A stretch of 64,000 bases of DNA from Novosphingobium kaempferiae (GTDB lineage Bacteria; Pseudomonadota; Alphaproteobacteria; Sphingomonadales; Sphingomonadaceae), in the NCBI RefSeq assembly GCF_021227995.1, contig NZ_CP089301.1, forward strand, positions 4,402,001-4,466,000, given 5' to 3'. Positions within the stretch are counted from its first letter, which is position 1; the number at the start of each line of letters is the position of its first letter. The notes beneath the pieces are model-generated. The model was not told where the DNA came from. It searched no databases and saw only the letters and a list, made by a program, of their open reading frames with translations. This document shows positions 8,088-16,474 of the stretch, one piece after another. The translations under genes were made by a program, and so were the position numbers.

Positions 8088-10964
8088 CTAGTGCCGATAG
8101 CGGTTGAAGAGCCATCCGATCCCGATCAGGCTGAAGCCAAGTGCAAGGAACGAGCATATCCGCAGAAGGCCCTCCAGTCCCGAAGCATCGAACAAGAACA
8201 CCTTGCCCACCGCACCCAGCATCAGGACAAGCGAGGCGAGGCGCCAGTCGCGCAGGCCCTTGCGGATGCCCCAGAGCAGGAAGCCGACAGCAAGCAGGAT
8301 GGCGAGCACCGATCGCCCGATGTTCTCCAGTTCCGTCACCTCTCCGAAGACCAGCACCGAGCCGGCGAACAGCTGGCGCAGTGTCGCGAAGGCGAAGAGA
8401 AGGATCAGCGCCATGCAGAGCCCGTCGCCGACCCTCCGCAGGTAGCTGGGTAGTTCGGGCACGACACGTTCGATGATCGAGACCCCAACGAACGCGATGC
8501 CGAATGCGGGCAGCAGCAAGTTGAACAAGGGCCATGCGCCGACTGCCTGTTCGGCCCACAAGGGATCATGCAGCACGACGGTATAGACGAGGCTATGCGC
8601 GATGCCCGCCAGGACAAGCCCGGTCGCCATGCGCTGCGCCGTCAGATAGCGCCATATCAGGGTTCCCGCCGCCACGAGCAAGGCTTCCCAAAGGCATCGT
8701 TCTGCAAGTCCGAGGCGGACGAAAGCGGCGTAGTCACCGATGGCGAAAAGCTGCTTGTACAGGACATGCGCGCCGGCGAGCGCGAGCCCGCCAGTCAATG
8801 CCGCACCCCCGATGCGCGCGGCATCGGGCAGGCGCACAGGCATACGCCACAACGCGAAAGCTCCTGCGATTGCAGGCAAGACCAGCCTTCCCATCGCCAT
8901 TCCGACCGACGGCAGTTCTCCGACGAACACCGGATGACCACCCAGCGAGACCATTCCGACCAGAAGCCAATGGCCGATCGGCTGAAGCGCCCACAGCGCC
9001 AGCAGGCCGACCACCGTCGCCCATGTCGGCTCCAACCCGAGAACCTGCCGACGGCGTCCGGCCTCGACCAGAGCGATCAAGGCGACGCTCGTCACAACCG
9101 CAAGCCACGGGGCCGGGACGATCTGCGCGACCAGCCCATAGCCGAGCAGGACCGCCATCGGCTGAAGTGCAAACCGCAGTATCGTGCCGGAATTGCGCCA
9201 GGCAAAGGCCGCCGCCACCGCACAGAGCACGCTCCACCGCAGCACCGCCCGCGCAGGGTTCGGAACTGCTGCGACGTCGAAAAGACGCACCAGTTCCCCA
9301 GTGGTCTCGATCGTCACCACCAGCGCGATGACAGCCGTGACAAGGAAACCGAGAGCACCCTTCGCCACACGCTGATCCTGCGCCGTGACCGAAAGCCCAA
9401 GCAGCGTCGCCGCCACTGCGCCGATGACTATCGGCGCGCACCATTCGGGCAGGCCGACCAGCCCCGCCAGCACCACCAGCACTCCGGCGCAGCACGACAG
9501 TAGCGCAAACCGGGCATCCTCGCGACGCTCGCCACTACGCCAACCCAGGCCAGCGCCAAGTGCCGGCAAGGCCGAGAACGCCAGCGCCAGAAGCGCGAAC
9601 CGCAGATCCTGGCCCGGATGGCCTTCGTAGAACTGCCCGAAGCAGACGACATAGCCACCGAGCGCGATGGCGCCGAGCAGTCCGACTTCAATGAGGCCGC
9701 CATCTTCACGCCATACCCGCCACAGCGCATAGCCGCCGTAGATCGCCGTTATCCCGGCCAGGACAGCCGCAAACAGCCCTGCACCCGGCGTGGGCCAGAC
9801 TGCAACGAGCCCCAGAGCCGTCAGCAACGGCACGGCGACTGTCCGCCGCAGGACCGGCGTGCGGCCAGCCAGCCACACGAACGCCAGCGAAAGCAGGCCG
9901 TAAAGGCCCCATGTCAGCGGCGTGAACTCTCCCCGCGCGACGATCAGCGCCAGTTGCAGCGCGCCGACCACACCGGTCACCCCGCGCAGTATCGGCGCGG
10001 TGCGGCCCTCCACCGCAAGAACGGGCAGGCCGAGCCCGAGCAGCAACACCAGCAGGCCCATCGCCAGCGTCGATCCGCTGTCGAGATCGCCCATGGCGAT
10101 GGTCAGCAGGGTCCAGCCCGCGCCGCCCGTCAGCGCACCGATGCCCAGCCAGACCCAGCGCTGCCGCCGCGAAAGCAGGGTGATCGCGCCGATTACGACG
10201 GCAAGGTATCCCGCCAGCAAGGGCACGCTGGGGCTCTGCGATTGCACGACGGCCGGAGTTGCCAGCCCACCGACGAGGCCGAGTACGGCGCAAGGCGCTC
10301 CGAACCGCAGGGCAAGGCCGAGGGCAAGCGCGGTGATCGCGGTCAGGCCGACGAAGGCCGTGCCCGAACCGACCAGATCGTAGAGATTGGCAGCGGCCAG
10401 AACGGCGGCATAGAGGCCGCCCACACCGGCACCTACAAGGGCCTGAGCGACACGGACATCGCGCACAACGTCCTCACGCCGACGCGCAAGTTCACCAAGG
10501 CCGATCAGGCCGCTGCCGAAGACCAGCCCCATCACCACGCGCACCACAGGCGACAGCAAGCCGGTGTCGATGGAATATTTCACCATCAACACCGCCGCCA
10601 CGATCAGCGTGATGCCGCCCGCCCAGATCGGCAGCTTGCGCCCGAACAGATCCTCGAAACCGAAGCCCGGCGACGCAGGCTTGTCCGCCACGTCGGAGAC
10701 GGATTCAGGTTCGGGTCCGACCTCTTCGGCCATCGGCATCGGTTCGGGCGCGACCGGCACGAACTCGGCCACCGGGTCGAGCTGAAGATCCGGGACCGGA
10801 GCCGTTTCGACTTCGAAGTGCTCCTGCCGTGCCGCCTCCTCCAGCCCGGCATATGCTGGCGCCGGGGGCTCGACCAGCAAGCCCTCCACGCGGATCAGAC
10901 GTCGCCTCGTGTCGTAGAGCAGCACGCTCAGGATGACGGTCGCAAGCAGCAGGATCCCGGTCAT
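8088..10964 (-). CDS. DUF2339 multi-spanning membrane protein
   Basis: A 958-residue predicted membrane protein of the DUF2339 family, whose function is unknown. An N-terminal anchor helix (ILLLATVILSVLLYDTRRR) is followed by a Pro/Glu-rich stretch to about residue 90. The family signature comes next: FEDLFGRKLPIWAGGITLIV and VRVVMGLVFGSGLIGLGELA. More than twenty hydrophobic segments fill the rest. The C-terminal LGAVGKVFLFDASGLEGLLR and FSLIGIGWLFNRYR are the conserved end of the family. It is transcribed away from the sterol desaturase gene, and their shared promoter holds a strong inverted repeat. Confidence 0.85.
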   Translation of the reverse strand: MTGILLLATVILSVLLYDTRRRLIRVEGLLVEPPAPAYAGLEEAARQEHFEVETAPVPDLQLDPVAEFVPVAPEPMPMAEEVGPEPESVSDVADKPASPGFGFEDLFGRKLPIWAGGITLIVAAVLMVKYSIDTGLLSPVVRVVMGLVFGSGLIGLGELARRREDVVRDVRVAQALVGAGVGGLYAAVLAAANLYDLVGSGTAFVGLTAITALALGLALRFGAPCAVLGLVGGLATPAVVQSQSPSVPLLAGYLAVVIGAITLLSRRQRWVWLGIGALTGGAGWTLLTIAMGDLDSGSTLAMGLLVLLLGLGLPVLAVEGRTAPILRGVTGVVGALQLALIVARGEFTPLTWGLYGLLSLAFVWLAGRTPVLRRTVAVPLLTALGLVAVWPTPGAGLFAAVLAGITAIYGGYALWRVWREDGGLIEVGLLGAIALGGYVVCFGQFYEGHPGQDLRFALLALAFSALPALGAGLGWRSGERREDARFALLSCCAGVLVVLAGLVGLPEWCAPIVIGAVAATLLGLSVTAQDQRVAKGALGFLVTAVIALVVTIETTGELVRLFDVAAVPNPARAVLRWSVLCAVAAAFAWRNSGTILRFALQPMAVLLGYGLVAQIVPAPWLAVVTSVALIALVEAGRRRQVLGLEPTWATVVGLLALWALQPIGHWLLVGMVSLGGHPVFVGELPSVGMAMGRLVLPAIAGAFALWRMPVRLPDAARIGGAALTGGLALAGAHVLYKQLFAIGDYAAFVRLGLAERCLWEALLVAAGTLIWRYLTAQRMATGLVLAGIAHSLVYTVVLHDPLWAEQAVGAWPLFNLLLPAFGIAFVGVSIIERVVPELPSYLRRVGDGLCMALILLFAFATLRQLFAGSVLVFGEVTELENIGRSVLAILLAVGFLLWGIRKGLRDWRLASLVLMLGAVGKVFLFDASGLEGLLRICSFLALGFSLIGIGWLFNRYRH

Positions 10965-11006
10965 GAATCGCCTTTCGATCTCATTCGCACCGCGAGTCTA
11001 TCTTTA

Positions 11007-11047
11007 AATCGAACGCTGTACAATAAATAATTAGACAGCGTTCGATT
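11007..11047. promoter_or_regulatory. Perfect 13-bp inverted repeat, putative TetR operator
   Basis: AATCGAACGCTGT (11007-11019) and ACAGCGTTCGATT (11035-11047) are exact reverse complements with a 15-base AT-rich spacer. The repeat sits between the divergent DUF2339 and desaturase genes, about 40 bases before the desaturase start. A TetR regulator is encoded right after the desaturase and is the obvious candidate binder. Confidence 0.65.
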
Positions 11048-11088
11048 GTCGCGGTACAAAGCCTCATCGACACTGGAGAAAACCGACC

Positions 11089-12228
11089 ATGACCGGGTTT
11101 CTGAAAAAGCTTGTCCGTGACCTTGAGGCTCCGATCGAAGCGCGCGGCTTCGGCACCGGCTGGTTCGCGGGATTCTTCGCGCTGCTATTGGCCGCCGCCG
11201 GACTATGCTTCGTCATCGCGCTGCGCTGGCCGGACTGGTTCGCCACGCCCGAGCTGGCGGTCGTGCTCAAGTCGTCGGGCTTTCGCATCGTCGTCCATGC
11301 CACGCTGCTGGCATCCTATGCGCTGGCCCTGCTGAGCCTGCTGCTGCGCCCGCGCAAGGTGCTGGGGATGACTGCGCTCATGGTGGCGCTAGCGGGGACG
11401 ATCCTCGGCGGCGCGTCGGTGCAGCCGCGCGAGATGCACGACTGGGGCGTGTTCTTTGGCGTCGATTTCTTCGCGGTGAACCTCGTCGCCACCGGCCTCA
11501 TGTTCGCCCCGCTGGAGCGCATCGTCCCCCACCGTAACAAGCAGCGCCTGTTCCGACCCGAGTGGCGCGAAGACCTGTTCTACTTCCTCATCAGCTCGAT
11601 GCTGGTGCAGCTCATCACCTTCCTCGCCCTCGCGCCGTCGAGCTACCTCAACGCGCACGGCACCGCCCTGTCCGGCATTCGCGGAGCGGTGGCAGCCCTG
11701 CCCTGGGCCGTGCAGTTCATCATGGCGATGTTCCTGACCGACCTGACCCAGTACTGGTTCCACCGCGTATTCCACCGCATCCCGTTCCTGTGGGGCTTCC
11801 ATGCGGTGCATCACTCGGCGCGGTCGATGGACTGGCTGGCCGGAGGACGGATGCACTTCGCCGAGATCGTGCTGCTGCGCGGCGTGACCTCGCTGCCGCT
11901 GCTGACGCTGGGCTTCCTGCCTTCGGTCATGCAGGCCTACATCGGCATGGTCTACGTCTATTCCTCGCTCGTCCACGCCAACATCCGGGGCGACTTCGAC
12001 CGCCTCGGCCGCTTCATCGTGGTGCCGCGCTTCCACCACTGGCACCACGCGCTGGAGGCCGAGGGGATCGACAAGAACTTCGCGATCCACTTCCCCTGGC
12101 TCGATCGCCTGTTCGGCACCCACTATTTCCCCAAGGGCCGGTGGCCGCAGGGCTACGGCGTGCCGGAGGCGGTGCCGAGCGGCTACCTTGCGCAGATGCG
12201 CTATCCCTTCGTGCGGAAGGCTGGCTGA
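11089..12228 (+). CDS. Fatty acid hydroxylase / sterol desaturase family protein
   Basis: A 379-residue integral membrane di-iron enzyme of the fatty acid hydroxylase superfamily. These enzymes use oxygen to hydroxylate or desaturate lipids, sterols or carotenoids. Four to five hydrophobic helices precede the histidine clusters: HRVFH (about residue 225), HAVHH (about 239) and HHWHH (about 316), plus the later GTHYFP. These eight or more His residues bind the iron pair. A TetR regulator follows two bases after its stop. GGAG is placed correctly before the ATG. The substrate is unknown; a membrane lipid or a hopanoid/carotenoid is plausible. Confidence 0.88.
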   Translation: MTGFLKKLVRDLEAPIEARGFGTGWFAGFFALLLAAAGLCFVIALRWPDWFATPELAVVLKSSGFRIVVHATLLASYALALLSLLLRPRKVLGMTALMVALAGTILGGASVQPREMHDWGVFFGVDFFAVNLVATGLMFAPLERIVPHRNKQRLFRPEWREDLFYFLISSMLVQLITFLALAPSSYLNAHGTALSGIRGAVAALPWAVQFIMAMFLTDLTQYWFHRVFHRIPFLWGFHAVHHSARSMDWLAGGRMHFAEIVLLRGVTSLPLLTLGFLPSVMQAYIGMVYVYSSLVHANIRGDFDRLGRFIVVPRFHHWHHALEAEGIDKNFAIHFPWLDRLFGTHYFPKGRWPQGYGVPEAVPSGYLAQMRYPFVRKAG

Positions 12229-12230
12229 CG

Positions 12231-12839
12231 ATGGGAAGGAGATCGGATCACGGCCGCGAGGAACTGGAAGCGCTGATCCTCGACGCGGGGCGGGAGGTCA
12301 TGGCCGAGAGCGGCTATGCCCGCTTCTCGGCGCGCGAAGTGGCCAAGCGCATCGGCTATTCGGTGGGCACGGTGATGCACGTCTTCGGCAACGTCGACGG
12401 GCTGGTCATGGAGATCAACGCGCGGACCTTCCGGCACTGGAGCGAGTGGCTGGAAGACCGCCTCGAAGGCACCGAGGGACGCGGGCGTATCCTCGTCCTC
12501 GTGCGCGGCTACTTCGACTTCGCGCAGACCCACCGCAACCTGTGGTCGGCGATCTACGAGCACCGCGTCCCGGAAGGCATGGACATGCCCGAGACGCTGG
12601 CAGCGCAGCGCGTCCGCCTCACCGGCGTCATCGCCCGCGAGGTCGCGGCCGTCCTGCCCGCTAGCGCAGCCGGGGACGCGGCGGAACTGACGAGTTCGCT
12701 GATCGCCACCGTCCACGGCCACTGCGCCTTCATGCTCGGCGGCACCTTCGCCCTGCTGGGCGTCGAGAACCCTTCGGAACTGGCAGCGGCACGCGTGATG
12801 GAGACTCTGCAGGCGAAAGGCGCACTGGTCGCCGCCTGA
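12231..12839 (+). CDS. TetR-family transcriptional regulator
   Basis: A 202-residue repressor-type protein. The N-terminal helix-turn-helix reads FSAREVAKRIGYSVGTVMHVF (residues about 27-47), the TetR_N pattern, and the rest is the helical ligand-binding domain. The frame is open upstream inside the desaturase gene, but the ATG two bases after the desaturase stop gives the normal family length. It probably controls the desaturase and perhaps DUF2339 through the 13-bp inverted repeat at 11007-11047, possibly in response to a lipid. Confidence 0.88.
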   Translation: MGRRSDHGREELEALILDAGREVMAESGYARFSAREVAKRIGYSVGTVMHVFGNVDGLVMEINARTFRHWSEWLEDRLEGTEGRGRILVLVRGYFDFAQTHRNLWSAIYEHRVPEGMDMPETLAAQRVRLTGVIAREVAAVLPASAAGDAAELTSSLIATVHGHCAFMLGGTFALLGVENPSELAAARVMETLQAKGALVAA

Positions 12840-12844
12840 AGCGC

Positions 12845-12877
12845 CGAGAGCCGCTGATCAAGAGGCAGCGGCTCTCG
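12845..12877. terminator. Perfect 12-bp stem-loop between convergent genes
   Basis: CGAGAGCCGCTG (12845-12856) and CAGCGGCTCTCG (12866-12877) form a perfect 12-base-pair stem with a 9-base loop. It lies between the convergent TetR gene and the secretion operon, as expected for a shared terminator. Confidence 0.75.
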
Positions 12878-12887
12878 GGCATGGGCA

Positions 12888-14279
12888 TCACCGCTCGCGC
12901 GCGGCCTCCTTGCGGATTTCCTCCACCGGCCGCACGAGGTACGAGATGATCGAGCGGGTGCCGATGCCGATGTCATTGGTCGTCGCGAGGCCCGATGTCA
13001 GCGCCACCTTCCCGTTCTCGGTCATGATGCTGCGGCGTTCGAGCGCGATGCGGGCGAGGAAGTAGGGGCCGACGTCCTTGTCCGGGATCGCATCGCCGCT
13101 GATCGAGACGATGTGGCCGGGAATGGTGCCGTACTGCGTGAAGGGAAACGCCTGCAGCTTCACGGCGACGCTCTGCCCTACGCGCACGAAGCCGGCGTCG
13201 CGGTTCAGCACCTTGGCCTCCACCGTCACCGCGCCGTCAGGCACTACCACCATGAGTGGCTTGGCCGGTTCGACGACGCCGCCGACGGTGTGGATTGCAA
13301 GCTGCTGGACCGTGCCGTCCACCGGCGCGACGAGCCGCTGCATCCGCGCCTTCTCATGCGCCTTGCGCAGTTCCTCGGCGCGCAGGCCGACGTCGGTCTG
13401 CGCCTTGGCGAGTTCGGCGAGTGCGTGCAGGCGCGCTTCCTCGCGGCTCTGGGCGGCCTGCTGGCCGAACTTGCGCGCGTCTGACAACGCGCGGCTCTGC
13501 TGCGCGCGGGCGACGTCGCGCTCGCCGAGTTCGGCGTGGCGCTGGCGCTCCAGTTCCATCAGCCGCAGCCCCGGCGCGTAGCCCTTGGCCGCAAGGCCGT
13601 TCATCGCGTCGATCTCCTTGTTGAGCACCGGCATCGTCGCGCCGTACTTGCGCACCTGCCGGTCAGCGGAGAGCGCATCAGCGAGCGAGGACTGGCGCGC
13701 GGCGGCGAAGCCCGCGATCGCGGCCTGCGTCTGGGCAAGCTGCGCCGCGATCAGGCGGCGCTGTGTCTCGGCGACTTCGGGCGGGGTGCCCTCAGGCGCA
13801 TCGAAGCGCAGCGGCTGGCCGGACAGGGCATCGGCTATGGCCTTGTCCCGCGCGGCCTCGATCCGCGCGGCGAGCAGCGCCTGTATGGCCTGGCTCTCTT
13901 CCGCGCCGGTCACGGTCGGGTCGAGGTCGATCAGGGGCTGGCCCCGCCGCACGCGCGCGCCTTCGTGGACGTGGATGCGCCGCACGACGCCGCCTTCCGA
14001 CGACTGCACCAGCTTGATGCTGTCGGTCGGCACGATGCTCCCCTCGGCGGTGGCGACGATATCGACGCGGCCCAGCACCGCCCACAGCAGGGTCAGCGCA
14101 AGGCCGCTGAGGAGGATCCATGCGGTGATGCGGCCGGTGGGGGACACCGGCTTCTCGATCACTTCGAGCGCGGCGGGCAGGAAATCGGGCTCGGCTGCGG
14201 CAAGGCGGCCAGTGGTGCGCGCCTTCTCGGCGGCGACGGCGGCGCGCCAGAGCGCCCAGTATCGGGAAAGCTGGTTCAT
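12888..14279 (-). CDS. Type I secretion membrane fusion protein, HlyD family
   Basis: A 463-residue periplasmic adaptor that joins the inner-membrane ABC exporter to the TolC channel. A short cytoplasmic tail precedes one membrane helix (residues about 50-70, AWILLSGLALTLLWAVLG). Then come the biotinyl-lipoyl half (GSIVPTDSIKLVQSSEGGVV), a long coiled coil (about 115-300) and the second lipoyl half (RLVAPVDGTVQQLAIHTVGG). The C-terminal VALTSGLATTNDIGIGTRSI is typical of HlyD/PrtE proteins. The start overlaps the exporter stop by four bases. It is the last gene of the GH81/T1SS operon. Confidence 0.93.
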   Translation of the reverse strand: MNQLSRYWALWRAAVAAEKARTTGRLAAAEPDFLPAALEVIEKPVSPTGRITAWILLSGLALTLLWAVLGRVDIVATAEGSIVPTDSIKLVQSSEGGVVRRIHVHEGARVRRGQPLIDLDPTVTGAEESQAIQALLAARIEAARDKAIADALSGQPLRFDAPEGTPPEVAETQRRLIAAQLAQTQAAIAGFAAARQSSLADALSADRQVRKYGATMPVLNKEIDAMNGLAAKGYAPGLRLMELERQRHAELGERDVARAQQSRALSDARKFGQQAAQSREEARLHALAELAKAQTDVGLRAEELRKAHEKARMQRLVAPVDGTVQQLAIHTVGGVVEPAKPLMVVVPDGAVTVEAKVLNRDAGFVRVGQSVAVKLQAFPFTQYGTIPGHIVSISGDAIPDKDVGPYFLARIALERRSIMTENGKVALTSGLATTNDIGIGTRSIISYLVRPVEEIRKEAARER

Positions 14280-16474
14280 GCGGCAACTCCGTGCGAGACG
14301 CCCATCTGGCGGCGGTGCAGGTCGGCATAGCGGCCGTCCAGCGCCAGCAGTTCGGCATGCGAACCGCGCTCGACCACGCGCCCGCGCTCCATCGCGATGA
14401 TGCCGTCGCACTGGCGGATCGCGGACAGGCGGTGCGCGATGATGAGCACGGTGCGGCCCTGCGCCATCGCCTTGAGGTTGTTCTGGATGATCTCCTCGCT
14501 TTCGGCGTCGAGCGCCGAGGTCGCCTCGTCGAAGATCAGGATGCGCGGATCGGTGACGAGCGCGCGGGCAATGGCGAGGCGCTGGCGCTGGCCGCCCGAC
14601 AGGTTGGTGCCGCGCTCCTCGATCATGGTGTCGTAGCCTTGCGGCAGGCGGGTGATGAAGTCGTGCGCACCTGCAAGCTCGGCGGCCTCGATCACCTTTT
14701 CCAGCGGCAGCGCGGGGTTGGCGAGCGCGATGTTCTCGCGCACGGTGCGGCTGAACAACAGGTTTTCCTGCAACACCACGCCGATCTGGCGGCGCAGCCA
14801 GGCCGGATCGATCTGGGCGATGTCCACCCCGTCGATCAGCACCCGGCCCCCGGCGGGCACGTAGAGCCGCTGTAGCAGCTTGGTCAGGGTGGACTTGCCC
14901 GAGCCGGACGAGCCGACAATGCCGAGCGAGGTTCCCGCCAGCACGGTCAGGTCGATGTCCTCCAGCGTCCACGGCCCGTCGAGGCCGTAGCGGAACTTGA
15001 CGCCTTCGAAGCGCACTTCGCCGCGCACGCCGGGCAGCGACTGGCGGCTGCCCGCGCCGGGCTCGGTGGGCTGGTTGAGCACGTCGCCAAGGCGGGCGAT
15101 GGAGAGGCGGACCTGCTGGAAGTCCTGCCACAGCTGCGCCATGCGGATAACCGGTCCGGACACGCGCTGGGCGAACATGTTGAAGGCAATCAGCCCGCCG
15201 ACGGTCAGTTCGTGCGCGATCACCGCCTTGGCGCCGAAGAAGAGGATCGCGGCCATGTTCAGCTTGGAGATCAGCTGGATCAGCTGGCTACCCGTATTGC
15301 CGAGGTCGATCACCCGCTGGCTGGCGAAGGAATAGCCCGCCAGCTGGCGCTCCCAGCGGTCCTGCCACTGCGGCTCGACGGCGGCGGCCTTCACCGTCTG
15401 GATGCCGCCGATGCTCTCGATCAGCAGCGCGTTGTTGGCCGCGCCGCGTTCGAACTTGTCGTTGAGACGCGCACGCAGCGGGCCGGTCACGAGCATGGCG
15501 ACGGCGAAATAGGCGGGGATCGTCAGGATCGAGACGAAGAACAACTGCGGCGAATAGATCCACATCGCGACCAGGAAGACCACCGTGAACACCGGGTCCA
15601 CCAGCACCGAAAGCGAGGCGTTGGTGAGGAATTCGCGGATCGATTCGAGCTGGCGCACGCGCATCGCGGTGTCGCCCACGCGGCGCGCCTCGAAGTAGCC
15701 CATCGGCAGGCGCAGCATGTGCCAGAACAGCTTGGAGCCGAGTTCGACGTCGATCTTCTGGCTGGTCTCCGAATAGAGCCGCGTGCGCAGCCAGCCGAAG
15801 GCGGTCTCCCAGATCGACACCGCGACGAAGCCGATCGCCAGCACCGTCAGCGTGGACATCGTGCCGTGGACCAGCACCTTGTCGACGATGTTCTGGAAGA
15901 ACAGCGGCGAGGCGAGGCCGAGGAGGTTGATGGCCAGCGTGATGAGCAGCACTTCACCGATCAGCCTGCGATATTTGGCGATCTGCGGGATGAACCACGT
16001 CAGGTCGAAACCGCGCGCGCTGCCGCCCACGTTTTCGCGCGTGGTGACGAGGACGATCTCGCCCGCCCAGAACGCCTCCAGTTCGGTGCGGCGGATCTTC
16101 TCGATGCCGCCGCCGGGTCGCTGGACCAGGGCGTCGTCGCCTGCCACGCGGCCAAGGATGAACCAGCCGTCTTCGCCCTGCGCCAACGCGGGCAGCGGCA
16201 GCCGGGCAAGGTCTTTCCACTGCACCTGGCGGCGCCGGGCACGCGCGCCTTCATGGCGGCGAACGAGGCGGATCACGTCGGTCGCGTCGAGCGCGCGATG
16301 ATGGCCGATGGCATGGCGAAGCTGCGCGGGATCGGCGGCGATGCGGTGCATGGCGAGGAGCGCGGCCAGCATCGTCGGGCCGCTTTCGACGGGATCGACG
16401 GTAGTCATTTCAGGAGCAGCAGCGGCCTCGGCTTCAGCTTCGAGGATCGCTTCGGCGGCGGGGGAGAAAGTCAT
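14276..16474 (-). CDS. Type I secretion ABC exporter, HlyB/LapB-like with inactive C39 domain
   Basis: A 732-residue inner-membrane exporter. After a short acidic N-terminus comes a C39 peptidase-like domain (about residues 35-160). It has no cysteine at the expected catalytic place: the region around LAALLAMHRIAADPAQL is Cys-free. It is therefore a docking domain, as in HlyB, and not a leader-cleaving protease. Six membrane helices follow, then an ATPase with Walker A GSSGSGKS (about 518), LSGGQRQR (about 624) and Walker B LIFDEATSALDAE (about 643). Four-base overlaps on both sides couple it to the TolC- and HlyD-type genes. The likely cargo is the GH81 enzyme encoded first in the operon. 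Confidence 0.93.
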   Translation of the reverse strand: MTFSPAAEAILEAEAEAAAAPEMTTVDPVESGPTMLAALLAMHRIAADPAQLRHAIGHHRALDATDVIRLVRRHEGARARRRQVQWKDLARLPLPALAQGEDGWFILGRVAGDDALVQRPGGGIEKIRRTELEAFWAGEIVLVTTRENVGGSARGFDLTWFIPQIAKYRRLIGEVLLITLAINLLGLASPLFFQNIVDKVLVHGTMSTLTVLAIGFVAVSIWETAFGWLRTRLYSETSQKIDVELGSKLFWHMLRLPMGYFEARRVGDTAMRVRQLESIREFLTNASLSVLVDPVFTVVFLVAMWIYSPQLFFVSILTIPAYFAVAMLVTGPLRARLNDKFERGAANNALLIESIGGIQTVKAAAVEPQWQDRWERQLAGYSFASQRVIDLGNTGSQLIQLISKLNMAAILFFGAKAVIAHELTVGGLIAFNMFAQRVSGPVIRMAQLWQDFQQVRLSIARLGDVLNQPTEPGAGSRQSLPGVRGEVRFEGVKFRYGLDGPWTLEDIDLTVLAGTSLGIVGSSGSGKSTLTKLLQRLYVPAGGRVLIDGVDIAQIDPAWLRRQIGVVLQENLLFSRTVRENIALANPALPLEKVIEAAELAGAHDFITRLPQGYDTMIEERGTNLSGGQRQRLAIARALVTDPRILIFDEATSALDAESEEIIQNNLKAMAQGRTVLIIAHRLSAIRQCDGIIAMERGRVVERGSHAELLALDGRYADLHRRQMGVSHGVAA

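Noticed and set aside
9618..11030. A long plus-strand open frame over DUF2339
   Set aside because: The composition is Gln/Arg-rich without domain features, and the minus strand encodes a coherent multi-helix protein.
12888..15131. A single 747-residue protein joining the exporter ATPase region and HlyD
   Set aside because: The first 284 residues are the exporter gene read in the wrong frame. The HlyD protein starts at 14279 with an ATGA overlap.
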